Source: Halomonas halocynthiae DSM 14573 (GTDB taxonomy: Bacteria > Pseudomonadota > Gammaproteobacteria > Pseudomonadales > Halomonadaceae). From it: a stretch of DNA of 64,000 nucleotides. This document shows positions 1 through 8,293 of the stretch, piece by piece. The first letter of the stretch is position 1; every line of letters begins with the position of its first letter. The position numbers and the translations under genes are program-made. The stretch is taken from contig NZ_KE384440.1 of NCBI RefSeq assembly GCF_000425725.1, forward strand, positions 194,317 through 258,316. The letters are read 5' to 3'. The notes below the pieces were generated by a model. It was given only the letters and a program-made list of their open reading frames with translations. It made no database searches and was not told where the DNA came from.

Positions 1-1
1 A

Positions 2-76
2 GCGGGAATAGCTCAGTGGTAGAGCACAACCTTGCCAAGGTTGGGGTCGCGAGTTCGAATCTCGTTTCCCGCTCCA
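2..76 (+). tRNA. tRNA-Gly (anticodon GCC)
   Basis: Complete cloverleaf. The 7-bp acceptor stem GCGGGAA pairs with TTCCCGC, the discriminator is U and the CCA end is encoded (74-76). The anticodon loop CTTGCCAAG carries GCC, and the T-arm GTTCGAAT is canonical. It starts one base from the window edge, so upstream tRNA genes or its promoter cannot be seen. Confidence 0.97.
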
Positions 77-285
77 GTATTGCAACTGCTTTTGTCTTGC
101 AAGCTCCCCTCGCCAAAAAATGATGTCGGTTAAATTAAGCTTGGCTTTCTTGCCCAATGCCTACCAGGCGATCGCTGTTATTCTTTTTCGTTAGTCTTGA
201 AACGAGCGCCTTCGGCCCCATATATGCGGTTTGTTTGCAGGTTTTATGCTGCCTGATTTCTTTTCTTTTGTTGACAGGATCGTCC

Positions 286-1239
286 ATGGCCGAACCGGCA
301 CTTTCTATTCGCGGGCTGACGAAAGTTTACGCTAATGGCTTCGAGGCGTTAAAAGGTATTGACCTGGATGTTGCTCAGGGTGACTTCTACGCGCTGCTTG
401 GTCCTAATGGGGCTGGTAAGTCGACGACTCTCGGGGTGGTGTGCTCGTTGGTGCAAAAAACAGCGGGCAGCGTGTCGATATTTGGTATCGACATTGAGCG
501 TGATTTTGCTCGTGCCAAATATCATTTAGGCGTGGTGCCCCAAGAATTCAATTTTAACCAGTTTGAAAAAGTGCTTGATATCGTACTGGCCCAGGCCGGC
601 TATTACGGTATGTCGCGGAGGGTTGCGTTGCCGCGCGCTGAAGAGCTGCTGCGTGACTTGGGGCTATGGGATAAGCGAAACGGTACTGCCATGATGTTAT
701 CTGGTGGTATGAAGCGTCGGTTGATGATTGCGCGTGCGCTAATGCATCGCCCGAAGCTGCTGATTCTTGATGAGCCGACGGCTGGCGTTGATATTGAGTT
801 GCGTCGCAGCATGTGGAGTTACATGCGCCGCATCAATAGAGAAGAAGGAACCACGATTATTTTGACCACCCACTACTTAGAAGAGGCCGAGAGTCTGTGT
901 CGCCATGTGGGGATTATTAACCATGGACAAATCATTCGTAACACCAGTGTGCGTGAGTTGCTTGCTGAGCTGGACACCGAGACGTTCTTGTTCGACTTGG
1001 ATAAACCGCTAAATTATACGCCGTCTATTCAGGGTTTTGAGGTGCATCAGGTGGATGCTGCCCAGCTTTCTGTTGCGGTGCAGCGAGGCCAGAGTATTAA
1101 TGACATCTTTGCTGCGCTCAGCGAGCAAGGCATTCGCGTGGCATCAATGCGTAACAGAGCCAACCGCTTGGAAGAGATGTTTGTTTCCATGGTAGAGGAT
1201 GGCCGTGCTGAGAGTCACGAGAAGGGGGGGCGCTCATGA
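286..1239 (+). CDS. ABC transporter ATP-binding protein, YadG-like
   Basis: ATPase subunit of an ABC-2 type exporter (317 aa), expected to bind the cytoplasmic face of the permease encoded next. Visible motifs are the Walker A GPNGAGKST, the signature LSGGMKRR, the Walker B LLILDEPTAGVD and the H-loop histidine in LTTHYLEEAE. The reading frame is open back to 157, but that extension is hydrophobic and unlike the family. The ATG at 286, with an AGGA-type ribosome site about 7 bases upstream, gives the usual N-terminus and a length near E. coli YadG (about 308 aa). The stop overlaps the permease start (ATGA). The substrate cannot be deduced. Confidence 0.9.
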   Translation: MAEPALSIRGLTKVYANGFEALKGIDLDVAQGDFYALLGPNGAGKSTTLGVVCSLVQKTAGSVSIFGIDIERDFARAKYHLGVVPQEFNFNQFEKVLDIVLAQAGYYGMSRRVALPRAEELLRDLGLWDKRNGTAMMLSGGMKRRLMIARALMHRPKLLILDEPTAGVDIELRRSMWSYMRRINREEGTTIILTTHYLEEAESLCRHVGIINHGQIIRNTSVRELLAELDTETFLFDLDKPLNYTPSIQGFEVHQVDAAQLSVAVQRGQSINDIFAALSEQGIRVASMRNRANRLEEMFVSMVEDGRAESHEKGGRS

Positions 1240-2009
1240 ATTTTACACAGACTGCTGTGGCGCTCTGGACGTTGGTCGCTAAAGAGATTCGGCGCTTCAC
1301 TCGTATTTGGCCTCAAACGCTACTGCCACCGTCGATCACTATGACCATGTATTTCATCATTTTCGGTAACCTGATCGGTGCGCGTATTGGTGAAATGGAT
1401 GGTTATAGTTACATGGACTTTATCGTCCCTGGTTTGATCATGATGTCGGTTATCACTAATAGCTACTCGAATGTTGCGTCATCGTTTTTCTCCACAAAGT
1501 TCCAGCGTAGTGTCGAGGAAATGATGGTGTCACCGATGCCAAACTGGGTGATTTTGTCGGGTTTTGTGCTAGGTGGAATGGCTCGTGGCCTAGGGGTTGG
1601 GGCGATCGTTACGGTAGTATCATTGTTCTTCACTCAGCTGACAATTGCTCACCCATTACTGACTTTACTGGTGATTGTGCTGACGTCGGCGCTGTTTGCG
1701 GTAGGTGGCTTTATTAATGCGTTGCTGGGCAAAAAATTTGATGATATCTCCATCGTGCCAACGTTCGTGTTGACGCCATTAACCTATCTTGGTGGCGTGT
1801 TTTACTCCATTTCGCTGTTGCCTGATTTTTGGCAGAGCGTATCGATGCTGAATCCGATCCTGTATATGGTTAACGTGTTTCGTTACGGCTTTTTAGGTGT
1901 GTCGGATATTCCCGTCGGGTGGGCATTATTGGCAATTTTTGCATTTATTGCGGTGCTATTTGGTTTGGCCTTGTGGATGTTAGAGAACGGCAAGGGCATC
2001 AGGAGTTGA
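1236..2009 (+). CDS. ABC-2 type transporter permease, YadH-like
   Basis: Inner-membrane permease of 257 aa with about six hydrophobic segments and a C-terminal ABC-2 signature region (LTPLTYLGGVFYSI, then LNPILYMVN and FRYGFLG). It is the same size as E. coli YadH (about 256 aa). Its start overlaps the ATPase stop by four bases, so the two are translationally coupled and should form one exporter. The next gene, queF, begins a few bases after this stop with its ribosome site in the last codons, so queF is probably cotranscribed although functionally unrelated. Confidence 0.9.
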   Translation: MNFTQTAVALWTLVAKEIRRFTRIWPQTLLPPSITMTMYFIIFGNLIGARIGEMDGYSYMDFIVPGLIMMSVITNSYSNVASSFFSTKFQRSVEEMMVSPMPNWVILSGFVLGGMARGLGVGAIVTVVSLFFTQLTIAHPLLTLLVIVLTSALFAVGGFINALLGKKFDDISIVPTFVLTPLTYLGGVFYSISLLPDFWQSVSMLNPILYMVNVFRYGFLGVSDIPVGWALLAIFAFIAVLFGLALWMLENGKGIRS

Positions 2010-2013
2010 TTTG

Positions 2014-2898
2014 GTGAAAGAAGAACTATCCCGTGAACTGGCGAACTCTCCGTTGGGGCAGGCTTCAGATTATCCCACGCACTATGACCCCAGTCTGCTG
2101 TTTGGTATTGAACGGGCTGACAATCGTGCATTGATCGGTATTGTGCCGGAGAGTGGGAGAGCTGCGAAAGAAGAGAGTCGTGGGGTAGGTGAGGCGCGTA
2201 TCCTGCCTTTTGAAGGGGAAGATGAGTGGCATGCCTTTGAGTTGTCGTGGTTGAACGCGCGAGGTAAGCCGCGAGTTGGAGTGGCGCGTTTTAGCGTACC
2301 GGCAAGCTCACCGCGGCTGATTGAGTCTAAGTCGTGGAAGCTCTACCTCAATAGTTTCAACCAGACCCGCCTTGATGATACGCAGCAGCTGCTAGTGATG
2401 CTGAAAAATGACCTAAGTAACGTGGCTGGTGCGCCGGTGACCGTTAAAGTGTTTGGTGTCGATGACGATGCCTTAATGCCTCGTCGGCTACCAGGTGAGT
2501 GCATCGACGGGGTAGATATCTCCATCGATGATTACACGCCCAATGCTGAGATGCTGAGTACGGACGACGAAATCGTCGAAGAAACGTTGCACTCGCATTT
2601 GCTTAAGTCGAACTGCCCAGTTACAGGTCAGCCTGACTGGGGTAGCGTAATGATTCGCTATCGCGGGCCGCGCCTCGATCGTGGAAGCCTGCTGCGCTAT
2701 TTAGTGGGCTATCGCCAGCAGCAGGATTTTCACGAGCATTGCGTGGAGCGTATCTTTGTTGAACTAATGGCGCAGGCGCGACCTGAGCGACTGCTGGTCA
2801 TGGCGCGTTACCTACGGCGTGGTGGGCTGGATATCAGCCCTTGGCGAGGATCGCCAGGGGAGAGGCCACCGGAGTCGCTGCGGCTGATGCGACAGTAG
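2014..2898 (+). CDS. queF: NADPH-dependent 7-cyano-7-deazaguanine reductase
   Basis: Reduces preQ0 to preQ1 in queuosine biosynthesis. It is the long two-domain (tunnel-fold) form typical of gammaproteobacteria, about 294 aa. The N-terminal half has YDPSLL and the NADPH-binding stretch ELSWLNARGKP...ESKSWKLYLNSFNQTR. The C-terminal half carries the catalytic Cys in HLLKSNCPVTGQPDWGS, with the Asp a few residues later, and ends with the family motif RRGGLDISPWR. TTG (2011) and GTG (2014) are both possible starts; GTG is better spaced (8 bases) from AGGAG at 2001-2005. It follows the YadGH-like genes without a gap. Confidence 0.95.
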   Translation: MKEELSRELANSPLGQASDYPTHYDPSLLFGIERADNRALIGIVPESGRAAKEESRGVGEARILPFEGEDEWHAFELSWLNARGKPRVGVARFSVPASSPRLIESKSWKLYLNSFNQTRLDDTQQLLVMLKNDLSNVAGAPVTVKVFGVDDDALMPRRLPGECIDGVDISIDDYTPNAEMLSTDDEIVEETLHSHLLKSNCPVTGQPDWGSVMIRYRGPRLDRGSLLRYLVGYRQQQDFHEHCVERIFVELMAQARPERLLVMARYLRRGGLDISPWRGSPGERPPESLRLMRQ

Positions 2899-2954
2899 CC
2901 TTCGTCGTTGTTAATATGTCGAGAATTTTTCTCATTTGATACAGGAGGTTATAC

Positions 2955-3515
2955 ATGGACGCTATGACGTTGCTGCATCAGCGCCGCTCCATGGGTAAGT
3001 TAATCGGCCCTGTGCCCAGCGAGGAGCAGCTTGATGCGATATATCAGTCTGCCTTGCGTGCTCCTGACCATAAAGGGTTGCGACCATGGCGGTTTATAGA
3101 GTTTTCCGGTGAAGGGCGTGAGCGGCTCGGTGAGTTGTTTGCTGAATCAGTATTTCATGACAACCCGCATGTGGAAGACGTTGTTCTCGATGGGGTGCGA
3201 AAGAAACCGCTACGTGCACCGATGATTGTGGCCGTGATTGCCAGCGTGGTACCTGATCAGCCTAAGGTGCCAAAAGTTGAGCAAGTGCTTTCAGCCGGTT
3301 GTGCTGCTCACGCGATTCTTCTCGCCGCTCACGCTCAAGGGCTAGGGGCTATGTGGCGTACGGGCGATTACGCTTTTGATCCTGTGGTGCGTAAAGGCCT
3401 GGGGCTTAAGGAAAATGATGAATTGGTGGCGTTCATTTACCTGGGGCAGCAGGGTGGCCGTCATCTGGAGGTGCCGCAGCACGATATCAGCGATTTTGTT
3501 GAGCGTTGGGCTTAG
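2955..3515 (+). CDS. Nitroreductase family protein, YdjA-like
   Basis: FMN-dependent oxidoreductase of 186 aa, matching the compact YdjA branch of the nitroreductase superfamily. The N-terminal QRRSMGKLIGPVP and SALRAPDHKGLRPWRF segments are the expected FMN phosphate-binding region. GLGAMWRTG and FIYLGQ are also family hallmarks. A strong AGGAGG (2943-2948) precedes the ATG. The natural substrate of this group is not established. It stands between queF and a thioesterase-like gene on the same strand, with a short gap that may hold a promoter. Confidence 0.9.
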   Translation: MDAMTLLHQRRSMGKLIGPVPSEEQLDAIYQSALRAPDHKGLRPWRFIEFSGEGRERLGELFAESVFHDNPHVEDVVLDGVRKKPLRAPMIVAVIASVVPDQPKVPKVEQVLSAGCAAHAILLAAHAQGLGAMWRTGDYAFDPVVRKGLGLKENDELVAFIYLGQQGGRHLEVPQHDISDFVERWA

Positions 3516-3541
3516 TTCATCACGACTAGAGCAGTTTTTAC

Positions 3542-4045
3542 ATGCGAAAAATTGGTGTAGCTCACCCGCCCTTGGCTTTGCCGGTGTTGGGTAGCGAAGA
3601 TGACCCAGACGTCTTTCTGTGCTGGCTGAGAGAAGCCATTCCCATGGCTGATGCTTTGAGTATCCGCACGATGCGGCGCGATGCAGAGCGGCTAAGCTGG
3701 ACACTGCGACTGACCCCGAACCTTAATGATAAAGGTACCGGTTTTGGTGGTGCGCTCGCCGCTCAGGCGACGCTGCTTGGTTGGTGCTGGGTAACCCTGT
3801 GGCTGCGGCGTAATGGTATGAACCGTAATGTGGTCGTGGCCGAGGCCAGCCAGCGGTTTCTTGCGCCGGTTACTGATGACTACCATCTGCATTGTTTTCC
3901 CGCGTCAGCAACTGGCAGCACAGCGTTGGCTCAACGGCTGAGAGAACGAGGTAAGGGACGTATTGAGCTGGTTCAGCAGTTGTGGTGTGGTGGTACGTTA
4001 TGCTTGGAAGCGGAAGGAAATTACGCCGTCCTGCCCGACGCCTGA
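3542..4045 (+). CDS. Thioesterase-like protein (YiiD C-terminal domain type)
   Basis: A 167-aa protein whose core (from about residue 45) looks like the single hot-dog 'YiiD C-terminal' thioesterase domain: NDKGTGFGGALAAQATLLGWCWVTL is the central-helix motif and VVVAEASQRFLAPVTDD follows as the next strand. The family is found alone or fused to an acetyltransferase; here it stands alone. The substrate is unknown, an acyl thioester being likely. It begins 26 bases after the nitroreductase stop, with no strong ribosome site visible before the ATG, so cotranscription is likely and translation may be weak. Confidence 0.75.
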   Translation: MRKIGVAHPPLALPVLGSEDDPDVFLCWLREAIPMADALSIRTMRRDAERLSWTLRLTPNLNDKGTGFGGALAAQATLLGWCWVTLWLRRNGMNRNVVVAEASQRFLAPVTDDYHLHCFPASATGSTALAQRLRERGKGRIELVQQLWCGGTLCLEAEGNYAVLPDA

Positions 4046-4195
4046 GCTTATTGTTGCAGCCGTTGCTTAAAGTGACGAAAGTTGGCTACTCACTTGCAAT
4101 TACGGGCCTTAATCGTTAAGGTACGCCGCGTCCTGACAACAAAGGGCGCTGTTTCGGGTAACAAGTTGCCATACTTGAACACTGAAACATATTGC

Positions 4196-4283
4196 GGAGG
4201 GGTGTCCGAGCGGTCGAAGGAGCTCGCCTGGAAAGCGGGTAAGCCGAAAGGCTTCGAGGGTTCGAATCCCTCCCCCTCCGCCA
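4196..4283 (+). tRNA. tRNA-Ser (anticodon GGA)
   Basis: Class II tRNA with a long variable arm. The acceptor GGAGGGG pairs with CCCCTCC, the discriminator is G, and CCA is encoded. The loop CTGGAAA holds anticodon GGA. The variable arm (AAGCC GAAA GGCTT) and T-arm GGGTTCGAATCCC are intact. It closely resembles E. coli tRNA-Ser(GGA). Confidence 0.96.
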
Positions 4284-4292
4284 GAATTTTTC

Positions 4293-4331
4293 AAAGGGAA
4301 TCAAGCAATTAGCTTGGTTCCCTTTGTCGTT
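4293..4331 (+). terminator. Rho-independent terminator of tRNA-Ser
   Basis: A 14-bp stem (AAAGGGAATCAAGC with GCTTGGTTCCCTTT, one G-U pair) and a short AATTA loop lie 10 bases after the tRNA CCA, followed by a T-rich stretch. Confidence 0.85.
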
Positions 4332-5009
4332 TATGGCCATTGGGAAAGGTTTTGGGAATAATTTCACCTTACCGACGCAATGCCTGATAGCTCTCAGGCG
4401 GCCGCTACCCTTTTTGCTGCCGTCGTATACTCGATGGATCTTTACGAGAAGCTCTGCGTTCTTCACCGCTCTCTGACCAAGCCTTGGGTTTACCTAAGAG
4501 TAGTAATAAGCGGACCCCAATGCTTTTGTCGCTTCTCGGTTTGAAAACGTTGAAGCTTTTAGGGGGCTTACCTCCTGACGTTCTAATGCCTAGCGTTTCA
4601 GAAGCGGCCTCACTCTGTTTCTGTATTTTCTTCTTGGCGCCTCCTGGTGCTCTTGCTCCTCTTGCTCCTTTCGTATCGAACTTTCCTGTGCGGTATTTCT
4701 TTCGTCAGCATGACAGCATGAAACGGTGAATATCCAGCGCTTTGTCGGACGTACAAGCGGTGTGAACCCTTGTTGTGAGATCTTTCTTGTCTTTGAGTAG
4801 GTCAGTTTTATTTTCTTCACCAACGTTATGAGGGCGGATGTGTGCTCGTTGCGACCATCTTCTTGGAAAGCGCGGGCAGGCGATATTCGTTTTCATCCTG
4901 TCGTCGGTAAAGCCAATTTGCATAATCCTATGGTGTGTTTGGGTTTGGCGAGAAAAGTGAGTCGCGTGGTCAGTATTGGGTAGACATTTAATCAGGATGT
5001 AGATTTTTT
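4332..5009. other. Gene-free stretch between tRNA-Ser and the IclR gene
   Basis: About 680 bases without a convincing gene. Open frames of 70-116 codons exist on both strands, but they overlap one another, lack ribosome sites and give low-complexity products. The left part is T-rich and the right part grades into a very AT-rich segment before the IclR gene. Such a stretch behind a tRNA gene could be the scar of an old integration event, but no att-like duplication of the tRNA 3' end was found in it. Confidence 0.6.
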
Positions 5010-5028
5010 ATTATCATAAAATGATAAT
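5010..5028. promoter_or_regulatory. Perfect inverted repeat, probable operator
   Basis: ATTATCAT-AAA-ATGATAAT is an 8-bp perfect inverted repeat in a very AT-rich stretch, ending 58 bases before the chosen start of the IclR gene. Size and position suit a dimeric regulator site. Autoregulation by the IclR protein is the simplest reading, but this is inference. Confidence 0.55.
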
Positions 5029-5086
5029 GTTTTTTTATTAAGTCCGATTTGTATAGTACTTTTTCTCAAATTATGAGGTGTTGGTT

Positions 5087-5797
5087 ATGGGGCCTTCTGA
5101 CCGAATGTTGGCATTGCTGAGCTGTTTGGCTAATCAAGGAGAGCCGATGACAGTAAAGTCGCTGGCTGAGTTGACTAGCCAGCCGGTTTCGACGGCTTAT
5201 CGGCATCTTCGCCAGCTGCTGGCTTGGGGAATGATTAGTGAGCGGGAAGGTGGGATATATGCTCCTGGTCCTCAGGCAGTGCGTTTGCAGCAGGGATTCG
5301 AGCAGCACAATGTCCTGCTGCAGTGGGCGCGACCGACTCTCACGGGGCTAACCGGTGTCACTCGAGAAAGTTCTGCACTTCTGGTGGCCGTGCGTGATCA
5401 CGCTCTTTGCGTGGAAATGGTTGATAGCCCTCAGCCGTTGCGCTGCTGCTATCACCGTGGGCAAGTTCAGCCTCTGTTCAAGGGGGCTAGCGCTCGGGCA
5501 TTACTCGCATTTATGGGTGAGGATGAACGTGAAATGGCTCTGGCGTTGTACACAGAGAGCATGCGTGATGAGGCTATGGCTGGGCTTGAGGAGATTCGTG
5601 CAGACGGTTTTGCGGTCAGTTTAAGTGAAATTGATAAAGGTGTGTGGGGGGCGAGCGCTCCGGTTTTCAATGGCAGAGGCCGACTTAAGGCTGTGATCAG
5701 CGTTATGGTGCCGGAATCGCGTGCTCAGCAGCGAACCGCGTGGCTCATTGAGCAGACGCGACATAGTGCACAACGATTGGGAGAACTTTTGGAGTGA
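5087..5797 (+). CDS. IclR family transcriptional regulator
   Basis: A 236-aa regulator with an N-terminal winged helix (DRMLALLSCLANQGEPMTVKSLAELTSQPVSTAYRHLRQL, written here only as its ends DRMLALL and YRHLRQL) and a C-terminal IclR effector domain containing ALLVAVRD, FKGASARALLAFM and the ISVMVPESR-like end. GTG at 5078 is in frame, but ATG at 5087 is preceded by GAGGTG at good spacing and is chosen. Its stop overlaps the hutG start (GTGA), so the regulator and hutG are coupled. It probably controls the hutG-gltS unit in response to histidine-breakdown products or glutamate. Confidence 0.88.
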   Translation: MGPSDRMLALLSCLANQGEPMTVKSLAELTSQPVSTAYRHLRQLLAWGMISEREGGIYAPGPQAVRLQQGFEQHNVLLQWARPTLTGLTGVTRESSALLVAVRDHALCVEMVDSPQPLRCCYHRGQVQPLFKGASARALLAFMGEDEREMALALYTESMRDEAMAGLEEIRADGFAVSLSEIDKGVWGASAPVFNGRGRLKAVISVMVPESRAQQRTAWLIEQTRHSAQRLGELLE

Positions 5798-6744
5798 GCG
5801 AACAGAACGGGAATCAGGCGTTTCTTGCGCCATGGTGTGGGCGGGTTGATAGCGAAGAATGCGAGAGCTCACTTCGCTGGCATCAGGTTATGCGCCCGGT
5901 GTCAGAGGCTGAGAGGCCAGGGCGAGTGTTAGTCGGCTTTTGTTCTGACGCTGGAGTGGTTCGTAACAAGGGGCGTGCAGGCGCTAGTCAGGGCCCTCGT
6001 GCGCTACGCCAACAGCTGGCTAATTTAGCCTACCATCTTAGAGTCCCGCTTTATGACGCTGGTGACGTAGTTTGTAAAGAGGATGCTTTAGAGGAGGCGC
6101 AGGAGGATTTTTCTGCGCGTGTGACTAGCCTTCTTAATCAGGGGCACCGAGTGATTGGCCTAGGTGGTGGGCATGAGATCGCCTTTGCTAGCTTCTCTGG
6201 GCTATTCGAGCATGCTCGCAAACAAACGCCTGCGCCGCGTATCGGTATCCTTAATTTAGATGCCCACCTTGATCTTCGTCAAAGTGAACGTGCTAGCTCT
6301 GGTACGCCGTTTCGGCAGTGCGCTGAACTTTGTAAGCGCGAGGGTGCTGAGTTTCGCTATACCTGTTTAGGTGTTAGCCAGACAGGCAATACTGAGGCGC
6401 TATTCAAGCGTGCGGAAGATTTGAATGTAGAGTGGGTGCTTGATGATGCCTGCCGTTCGATCGATAGCCCTCAGGTCAAAGAAGCTCTGGACCGCTTACT
6501 GACCCAGGTAGACATGGTTTATCTGACAATTTGTTTGGATGTACTGCCAAGCTGGGTAGCTCCCGGGGTCAGTGCCCCTGCTGCGCGCGGCATTGAAGTG
6601 TCTTTCGTTGAAGATGTGATTGACTACTTGGTGCCTCGGGTCGCACTGCCATTAGTCGATGTGGCTGAGCTTAATCCCTCCCTAGATATTGAGTCGCGTA
6701 CGGCGCGTATTGCAGCGCGCCTGGTGGAGCGGCTAGCACGTTGA
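5794..6744 (+). CDS. hutG: Formimidoylglutamase
   Basis: Arginase-family hydrolase (316 aa) converting N-formimidoyl-L-glutamate to glutamate and formamide, the last step of one histidine-degradation route. Metal-site motifs are GLGGGHE, NLDAHLDLR and LDVLPSWVAPGVSAPAA. In arginase-family enzymes the last motif usually reads D-x-D; here the first position is Cys (ICLD), which may change one manganese ligand. Start is GTG, overlapping the IclR stop. No other hut genes lie in this window, so the rest of the pathway would have to be elsewhere. The downstream gltS would import the product glutamate. Confidence 0.87.
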   Translation: MSEQNGNQAFLAPWCGRVDSEECESSLRWHQVMRPVSEAERPGRVLVGFCSDAGVVRNKGRAGASQGPRALRQQLANLAYHLRVPLYDAGDVVCKEDALEEAQEDFSARVTSLLNQGHRVIGLGGGHEIAFASFSGLFEHARKQTPAPRIGILNLDAHLDLRQSERASSGTPFRQCAELCKREGAEFRYTCLGVSQTGNTEALFKRAEDLNVEWVLDDACRSIDSPQVKEALDRLLTQVDMVYLTICLDVLPSWVAPGVSAPAARGIEVSFVEDVIDYLVPRVALPLVDVAELNPSLDIESRTARIAARLVERLAR

Positions 6745-6826
6745 TGGCTCTTACAGTTCAAAACGTTCTCTAACGAAAATAAACACTTAGGCCGTAATTT
6801 GGCGGCAGTAAAAATGGAGCATCGCC

Positions 6827-8031
6827 ATGCACTTCTCTCTGGATGCAGTGACTACTACTGCATTGGCTCTGCTGTTGCTCGTGATTGGAGCTGGTCTCAA
6901 GCACCGTATTAATTGGTTGAAACGCCTTTGCGTCCCTACGCCAGTGGTCGGGGGGTTTGGTTTCGCCCTGTTGGCTTGGTTGCTACGCGACTTAGGTATC
7001 GTTACTTTTGAGCTCGATACTGCTATGCAAAGCCCATTAATGATAGCTTTCTTCACTACTGTGGGTCTTGGTGGAAGTTTGGCCCTGCTCAAAAAGGGAG
7101 GTAAGGCCCTAGGTGTTTATCTAGTAGCCTGTTGGCTGTTAGCGTTGATGCAAAATGGCGTGGGCATAGGTATGGCAAGCCTGTTGGGTCTTGATCCGCT
7201 GATTGGGCTGATGGCTGGCGCGACTTCTTTAGAGGGCGGGTTTGGCGCAGCTGCTGCTTTTGGTCCAGAAGCTGAAGCGCTGGGTGCTCAAGGAGCGACT
7301 ACTGCAGCTATCGCATCGGCCACTTTTGGAATGATCATTGGCGGTGTAATCGGTGCTCCTATTGCGCGCTGGATCATTGATCGCCGCCAGATTCCAGTTG
7401 TTGCTGAGGACGTTCATGATCTTGAGGAGCTTTCAGCGGAGGAGCGCCCGACTGTGGTCCGGATCGATGGTCCAATGTTGTTGCGCATGCTGGCGATTAT
7501 TGTGCCGATAATGGTGCTTGGTGTATGGCTTAAGCAGAGCCTCTCCATGTACCTTGGCGTCATCTTGCCGAGTTATGTGGGAGCGATGTTCGTGGCCATT
7601 GTGCTGCGTAATTTAAATGATCGTTTTGGGTGGTTCAGCATGCCCGATAATGCGCTCTCGAGTATTGGTGACGTGGCACTTGGTGCTTTTCTGACCATGG
7701 CTATGATGAATCTTAAAATTTGGCAGTTGCAAGAGATGGGGGGGCGCTGCTTGTGATTCTGTTGGTGCAAACATTAGCTATCGTCCTCCTTGGTGTGTTC
7801 GTTCTTTTTCGTTTGCTTGGCCGAAACTACGATGCAGCAGTGCTTACTGCAGGGTTCATAGGTCATGGAATGGGAGCTACGCCAAATGCAGTGGCTAACA
7901 TGAGTGCTGTGTGTGAGCATTATCGAGTGGTTTCTCATAAAGCTTTTATTATTGTGCCATTATGCGGGGCTGTGTTGATTGACCTTGTTGCCCTCCCTGC
8001 CATTACTTGGTGCCTTAACGTGTTGGCTTAA
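6827..8031 (+). pseudogene. gltS: Sodium/glutamate symporter GltS, interrupted by a one-base frameshift
   Basis: The first frame (6827-7756) encodes a normal GltS N-terminal part ending in ...NLKIWQLQEMGG and then leaves frame. The rest (ALLVILLVQTL, GRNYDAAVLTAGFIGHGMGATPNAVANM, to stop at 8031) continues in another frame. The break is exactly at a run of seven G (7738-7744). Adding one G restores a single 401-codon frame, the same length as E. coli GltS. The homopolymer could be a sequencing error, a true mutation, or a slippage-type phase switch. If intact it would be a sodium-coupled glutamate importer matching hutG and the IclR regulator upstream. Confidence 0.88.
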
Positions 8032-8205
8032 ATGATAAGCTGAAGAAAAATCGCGCCCGCTGGGCTTGAGCTCGGTGTGGGTGTTACACCTTTTGCGCAA
8101 GAAGTATGTGTCATCTCTTTTTTATAATGAGCAGACCGTGCATTTAGCGGTGCCAGGGTCCTCAAGCTGGCTAAAGCTTGGTAATAGCCAGGTGTTTGAG
8201 GGGGT

Positions 8206-8243
8206 ATAAAAAACCAACGGCCCACGCTATGAGGGCCGTTGGT
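8206..8243 (-). terminator. Rho-independent terminator of the methyltransferase gene
   Basis: Read on the minus strand, ACCAACGGCCC pairs with GGGCCGTTGGT (11 bp, 9-base loop) and is followed directly by a run of T. It lies about 50 bases after the minus-strand stop at 8294. Confidence 0.8.
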
Positions 8244-8293
8244 GAAGTTTACTGTTAAATACAGCACAACGCGGCAGGCTGGAAGTCTCTGTG

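Noticed and set aside
157..285. N-terminal extension of the ABC ATPase gene
   Set aside because: The extension is hydrophobic, unlike YadG-type ATPases, and the ATG at 286 has a ribosome site and the family start.
4082..4466. Open frames across tRNA-Ser
   Set aside because: They run through the tRNA gene on both strands and have no ribosome sites.
4484..4923. Overlapping small frames (72-81 codons) after tRNA-Ser
   Set aside because: No ribosome site, low-complexity products, mutually overlapping on opposite strands.
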